Part shown: one piece after another, positions 41,453-52,440 of the stretch | How the letters are laid out: each line of letters begins with the position of its first letter | How positions within the stretch are numbered: position 1 is the first letter of the stretch | Assembly (NCBI GenBank): GCA_900469965.1 | Contig: UBZP01000015.1 | Location: 463,806-527,805, forward strand | Origin: Hyphomicrobiales bacterium | GTDB taxonomy: Bacteria; Pseudomonadota; Alphaproteobacteria; Rhizobiales; Rhizobiaceae | Direction of reading: 5' to 3' | Length of the DNA stretch: 64,000 nucleotides | Made by a program: the position numbers and the translations under genes | The notes under the pieces: model-generated | What the model was told of the DNA's origin: nothing | What the model saw: only the letters and a program-made list of their open reading frames with translations | Databases searched by the model: none

Positions 41453-42260
41453 CATCAATGCCCTTGCCTTACTCCTCAGCCAGGCGGCCGAGGTCGAGAT
41501 CCGCCCGCGGTTTCGCGCCCTTGCCGAGGGCGACGTGCGCGCCAAGACGTCGGCGATCGACCTCGTGACCGAGGCGGACGAGGCCGCCGAGCGCTTCATC
41601 AAGGCGGGCATGGAGGCGGTCCTGCCGGGCGCGCTGTTCGTCGGCGAGGAGAGTGTCGCGGCCGACCCGGCGCTGCTTCCGAAGCTCGCCGAGGCCGACC
41701 TCGCCGTCGTGATCGACCCGATCGACGGTACCTTCAACTTCGCCGCCGGCGTGCCGCTCTACGGCGTGATGGCATCGGTGGTCGCCGGCGGCGAAACGAT
41801 CGCCGGCGTGATCTACGATCCGATGGGCGACGATTTCGTGCTGGCGGAAAAGGGCGCCGGTGCCTGGCAGACGGGTGGGCACCGTCCGGCCATCCGCCTG
41901 AAGGCTGCCGCCCCGGTGAACCTGGAGGTGACGGGCATGGCCTCCACCGGCTTCCTGCCCTAGGACAAGCGCGCCCGCGTGATGGCCAACCTCGCCAAGG
42001 TCGCCTTCGCCTCGAACTACCGTTGCGCTGCGCACGAGTACCGCACCTTCGCCGCCGGCCACCTGCACTACCTGATGTACAACAAGCTGATGCCCTGGGA
42101 CCACCTGGCCGGCACGCTGATCAGCCAGGAGGCCGGCGCCTATGCCGCCCGCTTCGACGGCTCGCCCTACAAGCCCCGCCATGTCGAGGGCGGACTTTTG
42201 CTGGCCCCCGACCGGGACAGCTGGGAGATGATGCGCCGCGAGGTCTTTACCGTCGACTGA
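41436..42260 (+). pseudogene. Inositol monophosphatase-family gene interrupted by an in-frame amber codon
   Basis: Read through, the frame encodes 274 residues of an IMPase/3'(2'),5'-bisphosphate nucleotidase-like protein. It has VTEADEAAERFI, FVGEES and the metal motif VIDPIDGTFNFAAG before the stop, and MPWDHLAGTLISQEAGA after it. Codon 176 (41961-41963) is TAG, in the context FLP-stop-DKRARVMANL. Reading on in the same frame restores full similarity to the end, so a single GAG-to-TAG change would explain it. The product truncated at residue 175 lacks the WD metal ligand and would be inactive. It may be a real nonsense mutation or a sequence error; an ATG at 41979 could only give a 93-residue fragment. 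Confidence 0.85.
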
Positions 42261-42279
42261 GCGGTGCCGCAGGAACGAC

Positions 42280-42313
42280 AAAGGGCCGGACGAGCGATCG
42301 TCCGGCCCTTTTT
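42280..42313. terminator. Bidirectional terminator
   Basis: A perfect 14-bp stem (42280-42293 with 42298-42311) with loop GCGA, flanked by A and T runs, sits between the convergent IMPase-like gene and the MFS gene. It should terminate both transcripts. Confidence 0.9.
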
Positions 42314-42332
42314 GCGTCTGCCGTCGCAGCAT

Positions 42333-43583
42333 TCAGACCGCCCGGTTGTGCGGCTGGAACAGCTTGCCGCGCTCGGCGATGAGAACGAACACCAGGCCGA
42401 TGACGGAGAGGATGAAGAAGCCGGAGACCAGCGGCACGGCGGTGCCGTTGAAGGCCTGACCGATGACGCCGCCGATGACCGCGCCGCCGGCGGTGCCCAT
42501 GAAGCCGAGCACGGAGGAGGCGGTGCCGGCGACGTGGCCGAGCGGCTCCATGGCGAGCGAATTGAAGTTGGAGCCGATCCAGCCGAACTGGAACATCGCC
42601 AGCGCAAACAGCACGATGAAGACCGCAAACGGCAGGTGATGGTCCTTAGAGGCGAGCGTCAGCGCCAACCAGAGCGCATTGATGGCCAGAAAACCGAGCA
42701 GCGCCCCGTGGGAAAGCCGGCGCATGCCGAAGCGGCCGACGAGGCGGGCGTTGACGAAGGAGGAGAACGCCATGAAGGCGGCGACGCCGGCAAAGGCGAC
42801 GGGGAACCAGACGCCGAGCCCGTAGATGCCGACATAGATCTGCTGGGCGGAATTGATGAAGCCGAACAGCGCCCCGAAGATGAACGTGCTCGCCAGCGTG
42901 TAACAGAGGGCCACCCGGTCGGTCAGCACGATCTTGAAGCCCTCCAGGATGGAGGCCGGCGTGAACGGGCGGACGTCTTCCGGCGCCAGCGTTTCCGGCA
43001 GCCGCAGGTACATCCAGGCGCCGACCATCGCCGCAATGACGCCCATGAAGATGAAGATCAGGTGCCAGTCGCCGAACAGCATGACGACCTGGCCGGTGCC
43101 GGGTGCCAGCACCGGAACGACCATGAAGACCATCATGATCAGCGACATCACTTCGGCCATGGCACGCCCGCCATAGACGTCACGGACGATCGAGATGGTG
43201 ATCACCCGCATCGCCGCGGAGCCGATGCCCTGCACGAACCGCAGCGCGAGCAGCACCGCAAAGGACGGCACGACGACGGCAGAGAGTGCCGCGACGATGT
43301 AGATGCCGAGGCCGACGAACATCGGGATGCGGCGGCCGAAGCGGTCGGATATGGGGCCGTAGAGGAGCTGGGCGCAGGCAAAGCCGAGCAGGTAGGCCGA
43401 GATCACGTACTGACGGTGATTCTCGCTGACGACGCCGAGGCTGGCGCCGATTTCCTGGAGGCCGGGCAGCATGATGTCGATGGCAAGCGCGTTCAGCGCC
43501 ATCAGCATCGCCATCAGCGCGATGAACTCTCCCTTGCCCATGCCGTTCAGGCGCTGGGACGCATCGGGTGCAATTGCAGTCAT
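42333..43583 (-). CDS. Bcr/CflA-family multidrug efflux MFS transporter
   Basis: The 416-residue protein has about twelve transmembrane helices with the drug:H+ antiporter pattern: ALAIDIMLPGLQEIG in helix 1, GPISDRFGRRIPM (motif A) after helix 2, and FVQGIGSAAMRV near helix 4. This is typical of Bcr/CflA efflux pumps in the inner membrane. The substrate is not predictable. It is the last gene of the minus-strand run that begins with purC; an 85-bp gap after grxD leaves room for its own promoter. ATG 43583 is the start fitting the family length. Confidence 0.88.
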   Translation of the reverse strand: MTAIAPDASQRLNGMGKGEFIALMAMLMALNALAIDIMLPGLQEIGASLGVVSENHRQYVISAYLLGFACAQLLYGPISDRFGRRIPMFVGLGIYIVAALSAVVVPSFAVLLALRFVQGIGSAAMRVITISIVRDVYGGRAMAEVMSLIMMVFMVVPVLAPGTGQVVMLFGDWHLIFIFMGVIAAMVGAWMYLRLPETLAPEDVRPFTPASILEGFKIVLTDRVALCYTLASTFIFGALFGFINSAQQIYVGIYGLGVWFPVAFAGVAAFMAFSSFVNARLVGRFGMRRLSHGALLGFLAINALWLALTLASKDHHLPFAVFIVLFALAMFQFGWIGSNFNSLAMEPLGHVAGTASSVLGFMGTAGGAVIGGVIGQAFNGTAVPLVSGFFILSVIGLVFVLIAERGKLFQPHNRAV

Positions 43584-43668
43584 GATGAAATTCCAGAAAA
43601 AAGAGAGAAGGCGCCGTGGGTAGCGGCGCCTTGTAACGGTTTGATGATGTGATGCGGTGGGGGCAGCG

Positions 43669-44004
<336 letters not shown>

Positions 44005-44126
44005 ATTCCAATCCTTTCCTGTCCGGGTTCAAGGTCCGGACTGCTGTTGCCCCTAGATAGCATGCGCGGGGCGATTTTCCATCACCCCGCGCGGAATTGA
44101 CCCATCAAATGTGCTGATGGCCGGGA

Positions 44127-44372
44127 TCAGGTTCGGGTGGTGCGGCGCTGCTTGCTGCGGGCGGCGGCGGTGCGGCGGCGGCTGACCTGCTTGCGGGCTG
44201 GCTTCTTCTTCAGCGCCGCCTCGACGATGTCGGCGATCAGGCCGCCCGTCTTCGCCTTCGTCGTCCGGCGACGGGTGCGCCTGGTGGTCTTCCTCACGCC
44301 CGACTTCTTCAGCACCTCCTTGAGGGCGCTGCTGACGACGCCGGAGACGAAATCCTCGATCAGGCTTGCCAT
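44127..44372 (-). CDS. Small, highly basic protein of unknown function
   Basis: The 81-residue product has an amphipathic N-terminal helix (MASLIEDFVSGVVSSALKEVL) and then Lys/Arg/Thr-rich segments that together make up about a third of the protein. It resembles histone-like or nucleic-acid-binding tails, though no family is recognised. It lies 10 bp after bolA and 122 bp before grxD on the same strand, so it is cotranscribed with partners in Fe-S handling. Codon use is normal, and a GGAG-type site (CTCCGG on the plus strand) precedes ATG 44372, supporting a real gene. Confidence 0.6.
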   Translation of the reverse strand: MASLIEDFVSGVVSSALKEVLKKSGVRKTTRRTRRRTTKAKTGGLIADIVEAALKKKPARKQVSRRRTAAARSKQRRTTRT

Positions 44373-44382
44373 CCGGAGTTTC

Positions 44383-44616
44383 TCACTCCGGCGCAGACGT
44401 CTGAAGGGCGAGTGCGTGCAGGATGCCGCCCATGTTTCCCTTCAGGGCGTTGTAGACCATCTGGTGCTGCTGGACGCGGGTCTTGCCGCGGAAGGCTTCC
44501 GCGACGACCTCTGCGGCATAGTGATCCCCATCGCCTGCCAGATCGCGGATCGTGACCTTGGCTCCGGGAATGCCGGCCTTGATCATGTCTTCGATTTCAC
44601 CTGGTGCCATGGGCAT
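44383..44616 (-). CDS. bolA: BolA family protein
   Basis: The 77-residue protein is of the short BolA/IbaG type: IKAGIPGAKVTIRDLAGDGDHYAAEVV followed by the helix-turn FRGKTRVQQHQMVYNAL. The conserved HxMVY motif and C-terminal histidine fit cluster sharing with CGFS glutaredoxin. It begins 20 bp after purL and is followed by the small basic ORF and grxD. I do not claim which BolA subfamily member (BolA1-3) it is. Confidence 0.93.
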   Translation of the reverse strand: MPMAPGEIEDMIKAGIPGAKVTIRDLAGDGDHYAAEVVAEAFRGKTRVQQHQMVYNALKGNMGGILHALALQTSAPE

Positions 44617-44636
44617 AATGCGTGCTCCCTTTTGTG

Positions 44637-46874
<2,238 letters not shown>

Positions 46875-46983
46875 CGTCTCTCGTCTTGTCCGTGAGGTGA
46901 GGGCTTTGCGGTCTCTTTAGCGCAAGCGGCAGCACGGCGCGACAGGAAAATGGCCGCGTCAACAAGGTGACGGAGCGGATCGG

Positions 46984-47331
46984 TCAGAGGATCTCGTCCA
47001 GCCGTTCGACCGGGCGGCAGAGCCGGGCTCCCTTGCCGGAGATCACGATCGGCCTTTCGATCAGGATCGGGTGGGCCAGCATGGCATCCATGATCTCGCG
47101 GTCGGAACGCTGCGGGTCGAGCAGGCCGAGGTCGCGGGCCAGCGGCTCCTTGGTGCGCAGGATGTCGCGCGGCTCGGCCTCCATCGCCATCAGGATTCCC
47201 ACCAGTTCCTCCCGGGTCGGCGGGTTCTTCAGATATTCGACGATCTGCGGCTCCCGCCCGGTTTCACGGATCCTGGCCAGGACATTGCGGGAGGTCGAGC
47301 AGCGGGGATTGTGGAGGATCTGTATCGTCAT
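46984..47331 (-). CDS. ArsC-family reductase
   Basis: The 115-residue protein has the glutaredoxin-linked arsenate-reductase pattern: ILHNPRCSTSRNVLARIRE with the catalytic Cys, VEYLKNPPTREEL, LLRTKEP-like DILRTKEPLARDLG and a C-terminal HPILIERPIVI. This fits ArsC/YffB-type proteins. No arsenic-resistance genes accompany it, so arsenate reduction in vivo is uncertain; YffB-like relatives have other roles. It lies between the lipoprotein gene and purL in the minus-strand purine cluster. Confidence 0.85.
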   Translation of the reverse strand: MTIQILHNPRCSTSRNVLARIRETGREPQIVEYLKNPPTREELVGILMAMEAEPRDILRTKEPLARDLGLLDPQRSDREIMDAMLAHPILIERPIVISGKGARLCRPVERLDEIL

Positions 47332-47421
47332 GGCGGCGGTAAACGAGACTGTGTCGGGAAGGTTCCCGGCAGCGGCGATGGAGGTGATGGACGGCGGATG
47401 GACAGCGACCCGGGTGGTGGA

Positions 47422-47826
47422 TCAGCTGCAGCCGGTGGTGCCCGCCGCCCAGCGCTTGACGTCGGCGGCGATGCGGCCGGCCACCGGTTCGTCCATCAAC
47501 GGGCCGAAGGCGCTGAGCCGCGCGGGGTGGCCTTCGGCCTGCACGACGAGGAGCGGGCGGGATTCGGGCGAGCGGCGCGGGACGACGAGGATGCGCGGCT
47601 TGCCGGAGAAGGAATTCAGCTCCGGCGCCAGGCGGTAGGCCTTGAAGGCGGCGTCCCCTGACTTGAACCAGCAGGAATTGGCGCCGAGCGCGATCCGTTC
47701 CATTGTCGGAAGGGCGGCCGTGTTCGCACGGGGCGCCGGCGGTGCCGACTGGCAGGCTGCGACGAGGACGGAGACTGCCGTAACGGCAATCGCGTTGAGA
47801 GCCGCGGAGAGGACAAACGGGCGCAT
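47422..47826 (-). CDS. Putative lipoprotein of unknown function
   Basis: The 134-residue product has a type II signal peptide: hydrophobic core (ALNAIAVTAVSV) and lipobox LVAAC with Cys25 as the lipidated residue. The residue after it is Gln, so outer-membrane sorting is expected. The mature part contains a Cys pair (SCWF, TGCS) that may form a disulfide. No domain was recognised. It is placed between purQ and the ArsC-like gene, same strand. Confidence 0.75.
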   Translation of the reverse strand: MRPFVLSAALNAIAVTAVSVLVAACQSAPPAPRANTAALPTMERIALGANSCWFKSGDAAFKAYRLAPELNSFSGKPRILVVPRRSPESRPLLVVQAEGHPARLSAFGPLMDEPVAGRIAADVKRWAAGTTGCS

Positions 47827-47872
47827 GGAGGGCCTTTCAGACGGGACGGGCGCCCTTGATAGCGGCCTATGG

Positions 47873-48547
47873 TTAAGCGGCGATTACGTCGAGGGCGGAG
47901 GCGAACAGGCCACGGCCATCGGCGCCGCCATGGGCGGCCTCGATCAGGTTTTCCGGGTGCGGCATCATGCCGAGCACGTTGCCCTTCTCGTTGATCACGC
48001 CGGCGATGTCGTTCATCGAGCCGTTCGGGTTGGTGCCTTCGGCATAGCGGAAGACCACCTGGCCGTTGCCCTCGATCCTCGCCATCGTCTCGGCATCGGC
48101 GAAGTAGTTGCCGTCGTGATGGGCGACGGGGCAGCGCAGGATCTGGCCCTTCGCATAGGCGCGGCTGAAGGCGGTCTCGGCATTGACGACCTCGAGCCTG
48201 ATCTCCTTGCAGACGAACTTCAGCGAGGCGTTGCGCATCAGCGCGCCCGGCAGCATGCCGGCCTCGAGCAGGATCTGGAAGCCGTTGCAGACGCCCAGCA
48301 CCTTCACGCCGGCCTCGGCCCTGGCCTTGATCGCCTGCATGATCGGCATGCGGGCGGCGATCGCGCCGCAGCGCAGGTAGTCGCCGTAGGAAAAGCCGCC
48401 GGGAATGACGATCAGGTCGACGCCGGCGGGGATCTCCGTCTCGGTCTGCCAGACGGTGACGGGCGGCTTGCCGCCGATCTTGGTGAGGGCCGCGATCATG
48501 TCGCGGTCACGGTTGAGGCCTGGGAGCTGGACGACGGCTGACTTCAT
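47873..48547 (-). CDS. purQ: Phosphoribosylformylglycinamidine synthase, glutaminase subunit PurQ
   Basis: PurQ supplies ammonia from glutamine to PurL. The 224-residue class I amidotransferase shows [19 protein letters not shown], the nucleophile Cys in [21 protein letters not shown] and the His-Glu dyad in [13 protein letters not shown]. The length is standard. Its ATG overlaps the stop of the upstream coiled-coil ORF by 4 bp, which indicates translational coupling in the order purC-purS-ORF-purQ. Confidence 0.98.
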   Translation of the reverse strand: MKSAVVQLPGLNRDRDMIAALTKIGGKPPVTVWQTETEIPAGVDLIVIPGGFSYGDYLRCGAIAARMPIMQAIKARAEAGVKVLGVCNGFQILLEAGMLPGALMRNASLKFVCKEIRLEVVNAETAFSRAYAKGQILRCPVAHHDGNYFADAETMARIEGNGQVVFRYAEGTNPNGSMNDIAGVINEKGNVLGMMPHPENLIEAAHGGADGRGLFASALDVIAA

Positions 48548-48801
48548 GGGTGTGGCTCAAACTTTGCCTGGGCCTCGGCGAGCTCGCGCAGTTCGAGGCG
48601 GTTGTCGATACGGTCTAGGCGCTGGTCAACGCGGTCGAGGCGCATGTAGATCTGGTGAACGTCTTGCTGCATCGAGACCATTACGCCGCGCATGTTGATC
48701 ATCTCGCTTCGAAGATCGGACATGCTGCCATCCAGCTTGTCCATGCGAGCATGCATCTTCTTCAGCAATTCGTAGATCAGGTCACCGTCAACGTCGGCCA
48801 T
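48544..48801 (-). CDS. Short coiled-coil protein embedded between purS and purQ
   Basis: The 85-residue product is almost entirely helical: [19 protein letters not shown], then [33 protein letters not shown] in heptad register (shown here only by key residues: Leu/Ile/Val/Met at a/d positions). No domain name applies; it resembles short coiled-coil proteins of phage or chromosomal origin. ATG 48801 has AAGGAG 7 nt upstream. Its stop overlaps purQ (ATGA) and it begins 18 bp after purS, so it is expressed with the FGAM synthase subunits. Whether it binds them is unknown. Confidence 0.75.
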   Translation of the reverse strand: MADVDGDLIYELLKKMHARMDKLDGSMSDLRSEMINMRGVMVSMQQDVHQIYMRLDRVDQRLDRIDNRLELRELAEAQAKFEPHP

Positions 48802-48819
48802 CGCACGCTCCTTCAACCA

Positions 48820-49062
48820 TCAGGCGAGGGCGATAGTATAGTTCTCGATTACCGTGTTTGCCAGAAGCTTCTCGCACATGTCCTTCAGTTCGGCTTCCGC
48901 CTTCGCCTTGTCGGCGGTCTGCAGCTCGAGGTCGAAGACCTTGCCCTGGCGGACGTGGCCGACGCCGTCGAAGCCGAGGCTGCCGAGCGCGCCTTCGATC
49001 GCCTTGCCCTGCGGGTCGAGAACGCCGTTCTTCAGCGTGACCGTTACGCGTGCCTTGATCAT
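48820..49062 (-). CDS. purS: Phosphoribosylformylglycinamidine synthase subunit PurS
   Basis: PurS is a small dimeric bridge that docks PurQ onto PurL. The 80-residue protein has KARVTVTLKNGVLDPQGKA, GFDGVGHVRQGKVFDLEL and C-terminal CEKLLANTVIENYTIAL, the standard pattern. The start at 49062 was chosen because a GAGGAACAC site lies just upstream; an in-frame ATG at 49086 is less likely. purC precedes it by 64 bp. Confidence 0.96.
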   Translation of the reverse strand: MIKARVTVTLKNGVLDPQGKAIEGALGSLGFDGVGHVRQGKVFDLELQTADKAKAEAELKDMCEKLLANTVIENYTIALA

Positions 49063-49126
49063 GTGTTCCTCTTCAAAAGCGTCCATTTGCGGCCCTCTTG
49101 AGGGCCGGCGGGCGGTCCCGCCACAA

Positions 49127-49891
49127 CTACTTGACCAGAACGGGACCCGTGCCGCGGATCGGCTCGTTCTCGTTGATGATGCCGAGCCGGCGCGCGACTT
49201 CCTGGTAGGCTTCCAGCAGTCCGCCCATGTCGCGGCGGAAGCGGTCCTTGTCCATCTTTTCCTGGGTGTTGACGTCCCAGAGCCGGCAGCTGTCGGGCGA
49301 GATCTCGTCGGCGATGATGATGCGCATCATGTCGCCCTCGTAGAGACGGCCGCACTCGATCTTGAAATCCACGAGCTGGATGCCGACGCCGAGGAAGAGG
49401 CCGGAGAGGAAGTCGTTGACGCGGATGGCGAGCGCCATGATGTCGTCGAGTTCCTGCGGGCTCGCCCAGCCGAAGGCGGTGATGTGCTCCTCGGAGACCA
49501 GCGGGTCCTCGAGGTTGTCGGCCTTGAAATAGAATTCGATGATCGAACGCGGCAGGACGGTGCCTTCCTCGATGCCGAGGCGCTTCGACAGCGATCCGGC
49601 GGCGACATTGCGCACGACGACCTCGAGCGGGATGATCTCGACTTCCTTGATCAGCTGCTCGCGCATGTTGAGGCGGCGAATGAAATGGGTCGGGATGCCC
49701 ATCTTGTTCAGATGGGTGAAGAGGTACTCGGAGATCCGGTTGTTCAGCACGCCCTTGCCGTCGATGACGTCATGCTTCTTCTTGTTGAAGGCGGTGGCGT
49801 CGTCCTTGAAGAACTGGATCAGCGTGCCCGGCTCAGGACCCTCGTAGAGAATCTTGGCCTTGCCCTCGTAGATACGGCGGCGACGGTTCAT
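49127..49891 (-). CDS. purC: SAICAR synthetase
   Basis: PurC ligates aspartate to CAIR in purine synthesis. The 254-residue protein starts [21 protein letters not shown] and has [36 protein letters not shown] and the [10 protein letters not shown] and [12 protein letters not shown] motifs. It is the first gene of the purC-purS-ORF-purQ run. The promoter candidate at 49948-49976 lies 57 bp upstream of the ATG. Confidence 0.98.
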   Translation of the reverse strand: MNRRRRIYEGKAKILYEGPEPGTLIQFFKDDATAFNKKKHDVIDGKGVLNNRISEYLFTHLNKMGIPTHFIRRLNMREQLIKEVEIIPLEVVVRNVAAGSLSKRLGIEEGTVLPRSIIEFYFKADNLEDPLVSEEHITAFGWASPQELDDIMALAIRVNDFLSGLFLGVGIQLVDFKIECGRLYEGDMMRIIIADEISPDSCRLWDVNTQEKMDKDRFRRDMGGLLEAYQEVARRLGIINENEPIRGTGPVLVK

Positions 49892-49947
49892 GGATTTTTC
49901 TCTGTATTTGGCGCCCTTGGGTAGCGCGGCATCAATTCTTTCCCGGG

Positions 49948-49976
49948 TCCATAAACGAATTGTACCGGTTTCACAA
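49948..49976 (-). promoter_or_regulatory. Candidate purC promoter
   Basis: TTGTGA and TATGGA are spaced by 17 bp on the minus strand. No PurR-like operator was recognised. Confidence 0.45.
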
Positions 49977-50057
49977 TCGGCCAGTCGTCCGATCCCCGCA
50001 TTTCAGGGCCTTGATTTCCGGCCTTGGCTTTCCGCAAGCCATGCCGCAAACTTCACA

Positions 50058-50086
50058 TTGCACTTTCGACACGCTTTTGATTTATG
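50058..50086 (+). promoter_or_regulatory. Candidate promoter of the zeta-subunit gene
   Basis: TTGCAC (50058-50063) and TTTATG (50081-50086) are 17 bp apart, about 49 bp before the ATG at 50135. The -10 box is a weak match. Confidence 0.4.
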
Positions 50087-50134
50087 GGTCGGCAGTCCCT
50101 ACGGGAACAGGATCAAATATACGGGAGTCGTGAC

Positions 50135-50449
50135 ATGACCGCCATGCAGGATCGCGAAAAGGCCTTCGAAGCCAAGTTCGCCAAGGACGAAGAGCTTCGC
50201 TTCAAGGCCGAGGCGCGGCGCAACAAGCTTCTGGGGCTCTGGGCCGGCCAACTGCTCGGCAAGAGCGATCTCGAGGCCTATGCGAAGGAGGTCGTGGCGG
50301 CCGATTTCGAAGAAGCCGGACACGAGGACGTCGTGCGCAAGATCAAGGCGGATTTCGAAGCTGCCGGCATCGCCAAGAGCGAGGACGACATCCGCAGCCA
50401 GATGGTCGAGCTTCTCAGCGTGGCGGTCGACCAGATCCAGAACAGCTGA
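50135..50449 (+). CDS. F1-ATPase inhibitory zeta subunit (DUF1476)
   Basis: The 104-residue protein matches the alphaproteobacterial zeta subunit: MQDREKAFEAKFAKDEELRFKAEARRNKLLGLWAGQLLG, then EEAGHEDVVRKIKADFEAAG (outlined, residues 4-75). It is a four-helix protein that inhibits ATP hydrolysis by F1, functioning like mitochondrial IF1 in Paracoccus; in rhizobial relatives inhibition may be weaker. ATG 50135 follows GGAGTC; upstream codons to 50084 are excluded. It diverges from purC and is convergent with purB. Confidence 0.92.
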   Translation: MTAMQDREKAFEAKFAKDEELRFKAEARRNKLLGLWAGQLLGKSDLEAYAKEVVAADFEEAGHEDVVRKIKADFEAAGIAKSEDDIRSQMVELLSVAVDQIQNS

Positions 50450-50502
50450 GACCATCCTGCGCGGCCGCACCTAATGGCGCGGTGGCGGAATTCGAATGGA
50501 AG

Positions 50503-50531
50503 AAAGGCGCGGTCCCCGACCGCGCCTTTTT
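50503..50531. terminator. Bidirectional terminator between the zeta gene and purB
   Basis: A 12-bp stem (50503-50514 with 50518-50529) with a CCC loop, flanked by A and T runs, lies between the two convergent genes. Confidence 0.85.
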
Positions 50532-50544
50532 CGTATCGTCCGGC

Positions 50545-51852
50545 TCAGGCCTCGCCGAAGACGCGCCTGAAGATCGTGTCGACGTGCTTGGTATGATAGC
50601 CGAGGTCGAACTTCTCGCGGATCTCTTCTTCCGAAAGGGCCGCGCGCACCTCCTGGTCGGCCAGAAGCTCCTCGAGGAAGTCCTTGCCCTGTTCCCAGAC
50701 CTTCATCGCGTTGCGCTGGACGAGCCGGTAGCTGTCCTCGCGCGAAACGCCAGCCTGCGTCAGCGCCAGCAGAACGCGCTGCGAATGAACGAGCCCGCGG
50801 AACTTGTTGAGGTTCTTCTCCATGTTTTCCGGATAGACCACCAGTTTCTCGATGACGCCGGCCAGCCGGTTGAGCGCGAAGTCGAGGGTGACGGTGGTGT
50901 CCGGACCGATGGCGCGCTCGACCGAGGAATGGCTGATGTCGCGCTCGTGCCAGAGGGCGACGTTCTCCATGGCCGGGACGACCGACATGCGCACCAGGCG
51001 GGCAAGGCCGGTCAGGTTCTCGGTCAGCACCGGATTGCGCTTGTGCGGCATGGCCGAGGAGCCCTTCTGGCCGGGCGAGAAGAACTCTTCCGCCTCCAGC
51101 ACCTCGGTGCGCTGCATGTGGCGGATCTCGATTGCGACGTTTTCGATCGAGGACGCGATGACGCCGAGGGTGGCGAAGAACATGGCGTGGCGGTCGCGCG
51201 GGATGACCTGGGTGGAGACCGGCTCGGGGACGAGGCCGAGGGCGGCGCAGACATGTTCCTCGACGCGCGGGTCGATGTTGGCGAAGGTGCCGACAGCGCC
51301 GGAGATCGCGCCGGTCGCGATTTCCGCGCGCGCGGCGAGGAGACGGGCGCGGTTGCGGTTCATCTCGGCATAGAAGCGGGCGAGCGTCAGACCCATCGTC
51401 GTCGGTTCGGCATGGATGCCGTGGCTGCGGCCGATGCGGACGGTGTCCTTGTGCTCGAAGGCGCGGGTCTTCAGGGCGGCGAGGACGCGGTCGAGGCCGG
51501 CAAGCAGGATGTCGGCGGCGCGGACGAGCTGGATGTTGAAGGTCGTGTCGAGCACGTCCGAGGAGGTCATGCCCTGGTGGACGAAGCGGGCGTCGGGCCC
51601 GACGATTTCGGCGAGGTGGGTCAGGAAGGCGATGACGTCGTGCTTGGTGACCGCCTCGATCTCGTCGATGCGGGCGACGTCGAAGACCGCCTTGCCGCCC
51701 TTGTCCCAGATGGTCTTCGCCGCGTCCTTCGGGATGACGCCGAGTTCGGCCAGCGCATCGCAGGCATGCGCCTCGATCTCGAACCAGATGCGGAACTTCG
51801 TTTCGGGCGACCAGATGGCGACCATGTCCGGGCGGGAATAGCGGGGGATCAT
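50545..51852 (-). CDS. purB: Adenylosuccinate lyase
   Basis: PurB catalyses two steps of purine synthesis: SAICAR to AICAR and adenylosuccinate to AMP. The 435-residue protein has the fumarase-superfamily signature GSSAMPHKRNPVLTEN and the conserved GMTSSDVLDT and GRSHGIHAEPTT blocks. The length and C-terminus (YHTKHVDTIFRRVFGE) are normal. It follows the small membrane-protein gene by 61 bp, with rpe and DUF2259 further upstream on the same strand. Confidence 0.98.
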   Translation of the reverse strand: MIPRYSRPDMVAIWSPETKFRIWFEIEAHACDALAELGVIPKDAAKTIWDKGGKAVFDVARIDEIEAVTKHDVIAFLTHLAEIVGPDARFVHQGMTSSDVLDTTFNIQLVRAADILLAGLDRVLAALKTRAFEHKDTVRIGRSHGIHAEPTTMGLTLARFYAEMNRNRARLLAARAEIATGAISGAVGTFANIDPRVEEHVCAALGLVPEPVSTQVIPRDRHAMFFATLGVIASSIENVAIEIRHMQRTEVLEAEEFFSPGQKGSSAMPHKRNPVLTENLTGLARLVRMSVVPAMENVALWHERDISHSSVERAIGPDTTVTLDFALNRLAGVIEKLVVYPENMEKNLNKFRGLVHSQRVLLALTQAGVSREDSYRLVQRNAMKVWEQGKDFLEELLADQEVRAALSEEEIREKFDLGYHTKHVDTIFRRVFGEA

Positions 51853-51913
51853 CGGCTAGATCTTTCTTTCAAGGGGGGCGTTGGCGCCCCTCTACCAAGA
51901 AAGGCCCGAAAGC

Positions 51914-52435
51914 TCAACGCATGGCTTTGGCGAGCCACAGGCTGACCGCCGCGAGCAGCGGCAATCCGACCGGAAGATAGAGCCCGAGCCCCATCACGGC
52001 GAACTGGTAGACTGCGGAGGCGGAAGTTCCGAAGACCTGGCGCATGCCGGTCTTCGTCAGCAAGGGCTGGTGCCATTGCGAATAGAAGAGCCGATAGTCC
52101 ATCGCAAACAGGAAGGCCGTCATCGCGATGGTTCCGACGGCAAGCAGCACCAGGCAGGCGGCAAAGCGGGTTTCCAGCCGGGCGTTGCGGGAGACGAGAC
52201 GGGCAGTGAAGACCACGAACGGCCAGGCGAGGACCCCGCCGGCAAGGTAGAGCGCCAGCAGTTGGGCGAGATGGGCGGTCTCGAGCCGGTTGCGGACGTA
52301 CAGGGAGACGAGCGCCGAGGCGGCCATCAGCAGGCCCCAGACGACGGCGCCGCCCGCGAGCGCCACCCATCCCGGCAGGATCGGTACGGCTTGCGTTGGT
52401 TCCCCGAGTTCCAGTCGCTTGCGGTGCACGTGCAT
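51914..52435 (-). CDS. Small integral membrane protein of unknown function
   Basis: The 173-residue product has four predicted membrane helices (GWVALAGGAVVWGLLMAASALV, LAQLLALYLAGGVLAWPFVVF and two near the C-terminus, positions only indicative). Charged residues at the N-terminus (HRKRLE) suggest a cytoplasmic N-terminus. No family was recognised. ATG 52435 is used; the longer frame to 52696 is antisense-like Arg/Ala-rich sequence inside the upstream gene. It follows DUF2259 after 5 bp, so it is probably cotranscribed. Confidence 0.65.
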   Translation of the reverse strand: MHVHRKRLELGEPTQAVPILPGWVALAGGAVVWGLLMAASALVSLYVRNRLETAHLAQLLALYLAGGVLAWPFVVFTARLVSRNARLETRFAACLVLLAVGTIAMTAFLFAMDYRLFYSQWHQPLLTKTGMRQVFGTSASAVYQFAVMGLGLYLPVGLPLLAAVSLWLAKAMR

Positions 52436-52440
52436 CGCCG

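Noticed and set aside
41961-41963. Amber codon as a recoded selenocysteine- or pyrrolysine-type site
   Set aside because: TAG recoding is not expected in Rhizobiaceae, no recoding element was seen, and a single change from GAG explains it better.
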